A program made the translations under genes and the position numbers. From contig RCSZ01000015.1 in the NCBI GenBank assembly GCA_014898425.1, forward strand, positions 1,116,001 through 1,180,000: a stretch of 64,000 nt of DNA, written 5' to 3'. The DNA is from Botryotinia globosa. Its lineage: Eukaryota; Ascomycota; Leotiomycetes; Helotiales; Sclerotiniaceae. The notes below the pieces were generated by a model. The model saw nothing but the letters and a program-made list of their open reading frames with translations. It did not search any database and was not told the origin of the DNA. Of this stretch, positions 58,042-64,000 are shown piece after piece; within the stretch, counting starts at the first letter, position 1, and the number at the start of each line of letters is the position of its first letter.

Positions 58042-61000
58042 ATGAGTACTTCTTCGATGAAGTCCCCGGATTCGAATGGCTTACGGGAACGAATTAACAA
58101 TGTTCCTACCGCAGATGAGGATAATATGACAGCCCGTTGTGGTTCTGAGCCCCCGTCCGAAGACTTCGAACTTGCCAAAGACAAGAAGACCTTTGGCAGA
58201 ACGCCGGATGGTACCAGTAAGTGAATAATTTCTTTCGATGATTGCGCATGCCAGTATCAGTTAAGAAACTCGAAGCTAACAGGCTCACAGTATTTACAGT
58301 GCCCCAGACTCATGATATGGTTTCTCAATTGCTCGATCCTCGACAACCCAAGAACCTCTCTGATTTAATCGTATTGGTTATACTTGCCCTTCATATATTC
58401 GCACTTTATGCGCTGCCTAGTCCTTTGAAGAGGCCGGTATTCGCAGTCCTGTTCCTTTTCTGGCGAGGATGCTACAATGTTGGCATTGGATATCTCCTTC
58501 ACATCCAATCGCACCACAAAAGAATAGTAGCATGGGCAAAGAAATGGAACCTATTTGAAAACCCAGTTACTGGCAAAAATCCTCGACCATGGTTATACAA
58601 ATTGATCAAGACTGAACTAGAGACTAAAATACCAGAAGATTACAAATTTGAGGAAGCTCCCATTGAGTATAATACATGGTTGGTCTTTCGAAGGGTGGTA
58701 GATCTCATTTTGATGTGTGATTTCACATCATACTGTCTCTTTGCGATTGCTTGTGGAGGCGCACCGTCTGATGAAAGTCTGGTCATGTCAACACTCCGAT
58801 GGGGTGCAGGAATCATACTCGTTTTGTTCAACCTATGGGTGAAACTTGACGCACATCGAGTCGTAAAAGATTATGCATGGTACTGGGGTGACTTCTTTTA
58901 CCTAATCGATCAAGAATTGACATTTGATGGTGTTTTCGAAATGGCACCCCATCCAATGTATTCTGTTGGATATGCTGGTTATTACGGGATCTCAATGATG
59001 GCTGCAAGCTATGGCGTGCTAGCAATCTCGATCGTTGCGCATATAGCTCAATTCGCATTTCTACTCGTTGTGGAGAATCCTCACATCGACAAAACATACA
59101 ATCCTCCACCTCCCAGAAAGCACCAAGACAATCCAACCCCAAGCGACATCGATCATGCAAATGCACTGGCATCAAGTAAAGAGGGTCTTGAATATAGCGT
59201 AGATTCATCACCCACACAAACCCCGCCACTTAACACTACCCAGCCATTGGCCGTCCATAATCTCATGGGACTGGGCAACATTGATCTTTTCCGGATCACA
59301 GATGTTTCTATTCTCCTACTCCTAGGCTATGTCTTTCTCATTACTGCTCTCACACCTTCGACTCCAGTTTACCAGGCGCTTTTCGTAATCAGTGCTATAT
59401 TTTGGCGCTTGTGGTACTCGGTGGGTCTCGGAATAATTCTTGATAGACAATCGAACAAAAAGATGTGGACACGACATTTCGTCAAGTTTGGTGATAGCAC
59501 AGAAGAAGCTTGGAGACAATGGAAGGGAATGTACCACTTGAGCATGACAATGTGCTACGCAAGTTTCATTGCCGCAACCTGGAAGATGTACTCGATGCCA
59601 TCTGATTGGGCTTATGGACTTGTTTTGTTACGACATGTGCTGGGTGCTGGTTTAGTCTCGCTCCAGCTCTGGACGGCTGTTAGTATCTACGAGTCTTTGG
59701 GTGAATTTGGATGGTTCTTTGGTGACTTTTTCTTTGACCATGTCCCCAAACTCACGTACAGCGGTATCTATCGATACCTGAATAATCCGGAACGTATCAT
59801 CGGGCTTGCTGGTATCTGGGGAGCGGTTTTTATCACAGGAAGCCGAGCTATCTTTTTCTTGGCGCTTCTCAGTCATACGCTTACACTTGCTTTCCTCCAA
59901 TTTGTCGAAAAACCTCACATGCAGAAGTTGTATGGCCGAAATCTTAGATCAGAAGCTGGTTTATCAAAGAGTATCAAGAGATCACTGCCACCTCAAATCA
60001 AAAAATGGCATGGCAATGTTGATAGAGTTTTGGAAGAGACTGGCCATTTTGTTGAAGAATTTTTGGATGCCGCTCGACCGAAACTTGCGGCCGGTGTTTC
60101 AACTATCTTCAGAGACACCTCTGCACTCTTCAGTCAGTATCCCGCTCGTCTAACATTGACAAGAATTGCACCAGATTTGGCCGGTTATGATCCCAGAGAT
60201 TACTCTGTTACGATTGAGGGCACATCGTTTGACTCGGCCATGCACAAGCGCACTACTTCTAAAGAAGGAATCACGGCCCGTCTTCCGCAAGAACGAATGG
60301 ATGGATTCAAACCTCTCGTTTTCGAATATGGTGCACCGATCAAAGTTAAATGGACAGCACCAATAAAACACAGTAAAGCTGATTGGGTAGGTATGTATAT
60401 GGTAGCTGACAATGCATCTCGAGAAGTAACTCGAATTCCTTCGGCGGGTCGTTGGGTTGCCACGGTCCCTAATGAATACGAATCTAGTCCAGCAGATAAA
60501 GGTATTCTCGTTTCAAATAGGGTTGTTTCGGGCGCAAAACGTACAGATGGCTCCACTCAAGATTACATGGAAGGAGAAATGATTTTTGAGGGCGACAAAC
60601 TCTTCTGGACCCAAGGAGTTTTCGAATTCCGTTACCACCACGATGGCAAACACAATGTTATGGCCATCTCTCTCCCATTTGAAATCCGCATTCCCCGCTT
60701 CGATGACGAAAACTCAAACTTAAACATTTCCCTTGATTCTGACAACTCGCAATCCCAATCTATCATCCGCAGTGCAGTCGAGCAAGCTTTACTACCCGTA
60801 GTGCGCAATTGCTTCGATCGAGACCCAGATATTGCTCCTAACTCTGTAGATGAAAGTTTCGGGGTATTAGTAGCAAGAGATGGAAAATACCCAAGACGCG
60901 TAGTCCATGCTGTTCATTATATGTTTGGTATTGAATTCGCGCCTGAGGTGGTCAGAGCAGATGGAAATGTGAGAAATTTGGCCTGGAGAATTTGTAATGC

Positions 61001-61082
61001 GAAGCAGGTATTGGTATGCAGATTTTCTCAAACTCGTCCAAGGTCACTTTCTCGACCGGCTTCATTACGTCAAAATACTTAG
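58042..61082 (+). CDS. CHO2: Phosphatidylethanolamine N-methyltransferase Cho2
   Basis: Exons 58042-58216 and 58291-61082 (74-bp intron) give 988 residues. A hydrophilic N-terminus is followed by two tandem PEMT-like membrane domains. The first has [14 protein letters not shown] and [13 protein letters not shown]; the second has [11 protein letters not shown] and [16 protein letters not shown]. These are typical of fungal Cho2, which carries out the first SAM-dependent methylation of phosphatidylethanolamine in the ER. The C-terminal half is soluble and ends [11 protein letters not shown] with a short basic tail. After N-A-K-Q-V-L there is a GTATGC that could be a donor, so the last ~20 residues are less certain. 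Confidence 0.93.
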
Positions 61083-62219
61083 TTTTCTTTCCGCCTTTTC
61101 ATTATTTTAATTTCATTCGACACATCGACTGCCGAAACGAGCCATTAGTTTTGGAATTCTTACACACCTGTATTTCCATCTTTGTTTCCATCTTTATTTC
61201 CTTTACTATGATATCCTGGGGTTTAGACGGAACGATTCGAAGCAATTCGAAACAATTCGACGGACAAGATTGGAGAAAGTATCAACTTTAGAGAGAATAG
61301 GCATTGACCAACACCTTCGCAGGCACCATATAGCATGTCGCATTCCAAGGGGACGAATACACCTGATGGTGAGGGGGAAAAGGCTTAGGCGCTTAATTCT
61401 AGAGTATATGAAGGAGGTGTGTGAAAACATGCCGGTAGATGGTTACATGGGATTGATATTTACATGATAGACTTCTATGGAAATGTTGCGCGGGAAACGG
61501 GGTAGGATGAGATGAAATCTGTGGGTAATAGTTGAAGTAGAGATACCCTGTATTGGCTTGGTTGATTTGAACTTACGAGCATCATATTACAAAATCAAAA
61601 AGGACAAGGTTTACAGACGAGATATAGAAGTTTTGTTTCTGTATATTTTATTTCCATTGTTGGAAACTGGTTGTGAATGTTCGGGTTTATTGTGGATGTT
61701 GTATTTGATATTGATGTTGTATCTGTGTTTGCCGTGATTATTCATATACCCCTTCATATTTATCTGTAGCCAATCTTTCCATCTATCTTTGTAGCCAAGT
61801 CCAGCCCAGCTAACCTGAGACCCAAGCAAATGAGTAAGTAACAAATTTCTGCTTGATATGTAATACGCCAATTATACCATTCAGCAGTATCTGTCTGTCT
61901 GTCCGTTCGCCCCATCCTGCTGTGCTCTGCTCTACTCTGTCTTGTGGATTTTTGTCTTCTCTGGTCTGTGTCATCTATTGATGTGATTCGATGGATTATT
62001 TGGTTATTCTTTCCTTCCTTCCTTCCTTCCTTCCTTCCTTCCTTTGTCCCTTCTGGATTCGTATCATGGAGGTCGTTCCTTCCTATCTCATTATCCCGTT
62101 ACAGATTCCTGCCATTCTCTCTCTTCAAATTTCAACTTCAACTTCAACTTCTAGTTCCCTTCTCATTCCCTTCTCATTCCACTCCACTCCACTCCATCCC
62201 CTTCTCCAAGCCTCAAACC
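61083..62219. other. Intergenic between convergent genes
   Basis: About 1.1 kb of 3' UTR DNA with a TTCC tetranucleotide run at about 62010-62043. No gene supported. Confidence 0.55.
62010..62043. repeat. TTCC tetranucleotide microsatellite
   Basis: About eight TTCC units in tandem in non-coding DNA. Confidence 0.9.
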
Positions 62220-63998
62220 TCACACCCAAACCAAATTCAAAACCCATCCCCCGCCCAACCAACCCCACGCAGCAGTCGCAAGAGCAAAAACGATGAGAAA
62301 TTGGAGGAAGAAAATTATGGTTTCGTGCTCTTCCTTCTTTTCTTGTTCGCTGGTGGCGTGGGGGTGGCGGTTGGGGTTTGGGTAATCGTGTTCCCAGATT
62401 TCGGAGCCGGGGAGTTCGTGGATTTGGATAGGAGGGGGAGGGGGAGATGAGGATGGAGATTGAGATGGGGAGGATGAAGATGAGGGGAATGTTTCGGGCT
62501 TCTCTGGTGGAGAAGATTCAGTGTCGGAATCGGAATCGGAATCGGGATGGGAATCATAATCGCATTCGGATTCGGAGTTGTAGTCGAATTCCCAGATTTC
62601 TTTGGATGAATTGTTTTGCTGCTTCTTTTTTGGCTTGGCTTCTGGGGTGGGAGGGGGGGGTGGGTAGAGGAGTTCGATGATGTTGAGGATGGTGGGGGGA
62701 TCGGTGTCGATGAGCAGTGGCGAGGTTGTTATGGTGGGTTTGAGGGTTTCTGGGATTTCTTGTGTTGCGATTTTGGTTTCCACAAGTTCCCTGTTGGATT
62801 CAGATTTGGAAATTATTTCTGCAGTCGTTTTTGGGATATCTGGAATCCTCTCATCCACGTCCTTGACTTCTGATGTCTTTTTTTTGCTCTTCGAGGTTAT
62901 TTCTGCAGGGGGCGATGCCGTTTTTATATTAGAGGAATCTGCCTGTGGAGCTGGTACAGTTTTTTCAGACGCAGATAGTCTTTTTTCCTTGACATCCAAA
63001 TTCTCTTGATGATCTTTGGGAGCCATCTTTTGAGCAGACACAGCCTTTTCAAATTCACAAGAAGATACCTTCGAGAAAAGTCCTGTCATTGTAGACAAAG
63101 ACAGTTCTTCAAATTCCTCCAGCTTTTTGATTTCTTCAGACTCTTCGGATCTTCCGGGCTCTTTTCGCTCTTCTCGTTCTTCCTCTCCGTCTGAAAACGT
63201 GCCTTCAGATCCATCTTCATCCCCGGAATCGTCCTCACTACCAGACCCGTTGAATTCGAATTCAAGGCCCATTCTTTCCCCCACAATTTGGGAACTCCTA
63301 GTACCAAAATCCATTTCTTCCCAAGGTACTCCCTCTTCCTCATCCAATCCATCCAAACTCAAACTCAGTCCCATGTTTCTGACTTTCCTTTTAAAGGTTT
63401 CCGCCACCTCTTTTTTCACCATCTTCAATTCGCTCTCTAGACTTTTCATTCTCATATCATCGGTGAATGCGTCAATATCTCGAGCAGTGATCCTTGGAGC
63501 CTTTGAAAGATTGTCACAGTCATGGCGCACTTTCTCAAAACGCTCCCGATCTTTCAATTGAGATTGGTGTAGTAGGTGAGCACGACGACCATGATCGTAG
63601 GTGCGTCGTCTGATGGAGCTAGTGAGCGTTTTACGGATCTGCTCAAGATTTTCATAGTTGTGTGATGGGTGGGAAGATGGGGTTGATACTGTGAAGATTG
63701 TGAGTTTGAGTTTTGTGTGTTTGAAGTCAAGTGAATCAGAATTGCTTGGAAGGAAATTTTAAGATGGAGTTAAGAGGAAAGAGATCTTACCAAGCCTTTG
63801 AAAGGCCGCTTCAATTTCTTCGGTGGTAACGTTAGGACTCTCTGGTAGTCCAAGAATATGGTAGTACGACGTGGTGTACCGACTAGGCGCTTCAGGTTCC
63901 ACTACGGACTTTGGGACAAATTCGGGTTCGGGTGATGAACTCCGGTCACAATATATGGACTTATCGGAGGTGGTACCGATCACAGGAGCTGTCGCTGA
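62220..63998 (-). CDS. J-like, acidic protein with C-terminal membrane anchor (5' partial)
   Basis: The frame is open to the right window edge. Exon A 63998-63791 and exon B 63688-62220 (102-bp intron) give 558 residues within the window, with no ATG seen before the edge. A region like a J domain reads Y-Y-H-I-L-G-L-P ... E-E-I-E-A-A-F-Q-R-L across the intron, then S-H-P-S-H-N-Y-E ... I-R-K-T-L-T ... R-R-T-Y-D. Where DnaJ has H-P-D the sequence has H-P-S, so Hsp70 stimulation is doubtful. A long Ser/Glu/Asp/Pro-rich disordered region follows, with a coiled coil after residue ~135. The last 35 residues form a hydrophobic helix (F-F-L-Q-F-L-I-V-F-A-L-A) followed by W-G-W-L-G-G-G, a tail-anchor-like end. 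Confidence 0.7.
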
Positions 63999-64000
63999 TC

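Overview
The window looks like nuclear DNA of a filamentous ascomycete. Most genes carry short introns (about 45-220 bp) with GTANGT-type donors and CTAAC/CTGAC-like branch sites. It includes typical fungal families: cerato-platanin, Zn2Cys6 regulator, Pth11-type rhodopsin-fold receptor, Arb1, Asa1 and an MCT-type MFS. A short very AT-rich block resembles a RIP-mutated transposon. The overall set fits a leotiomycete such as the Botrytis/Sclerotinia family, but that placement is inference from memory of the families, not a search result. Exons below were joined by hand from reading frame and splice signals. No CRISPR array, operon or bacterial gene was seen. || Layout. 1-7.6 kb: the 3' part of a giant Ser/His-rich repeat protein ending in five LysM domains, then a small mitochondrial-type protein. 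8.4-14.7 kb: an acidic uncharacterised protein (-), then an aldo-keto reductase (-) and an MFS transporter (+) arranged head to head around a 13-bp minisatellite. 16.2-30 kb is a dense housekeeping block: Arb1 (RNAi, -), inositol polyphosphate multikinase (+), Clp1 (mRNA 3'-end/tRNA processing, +), a Pmp3/Sna3-like membrane protein (-), RNA polymerase III subunit Rpc37/RPC5 (+) and a DDB1-like CPSF_A protein (+). 30.5-39 kb: 3-hydroxyisobutyrate dehydrogenase (-), a membrane-anchored GNAT (-), a small single-pass protein (-), a secreted cerato-platanin (+) and the ASTRA subunit Asa1 (-). 40-47 kb: a Zn2Cys6 transcription factor (-) with about 3 kb of gene-poor upstream DNA, then a secreted SMP-30-like beta-propeller protein (-). 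47.9-50.24 kb: nested, AT-degraded terminal-inverted-repeat elements with no open frame. 51.3-64 kb: a seven-helix rhodopsin-fold protein (-), the Fe-S scaffold Nbp35 (-), the phosphatidylethanolamine methyltransferase Cho2 (+), and a J-like, C-terminally membrane-anchored protein (-) running off the right edge. || The genes are mostly unrelated housekeeping functions, with a few host- or environment-facing ones (LysM repeat protein, cerato-platanin, SMP-30-like protein, Pth11-type receptor). No biosynthetic gene cluster is evident. The most unusual items are the His/Ser/LysM repeat protein with its nine Cys-loop repeats, the nested transposon pair, the J-like protein lacking a clear HPD triad, and a perfect 16-bp inverted repeat in the 34.5-36.6 kb gap.
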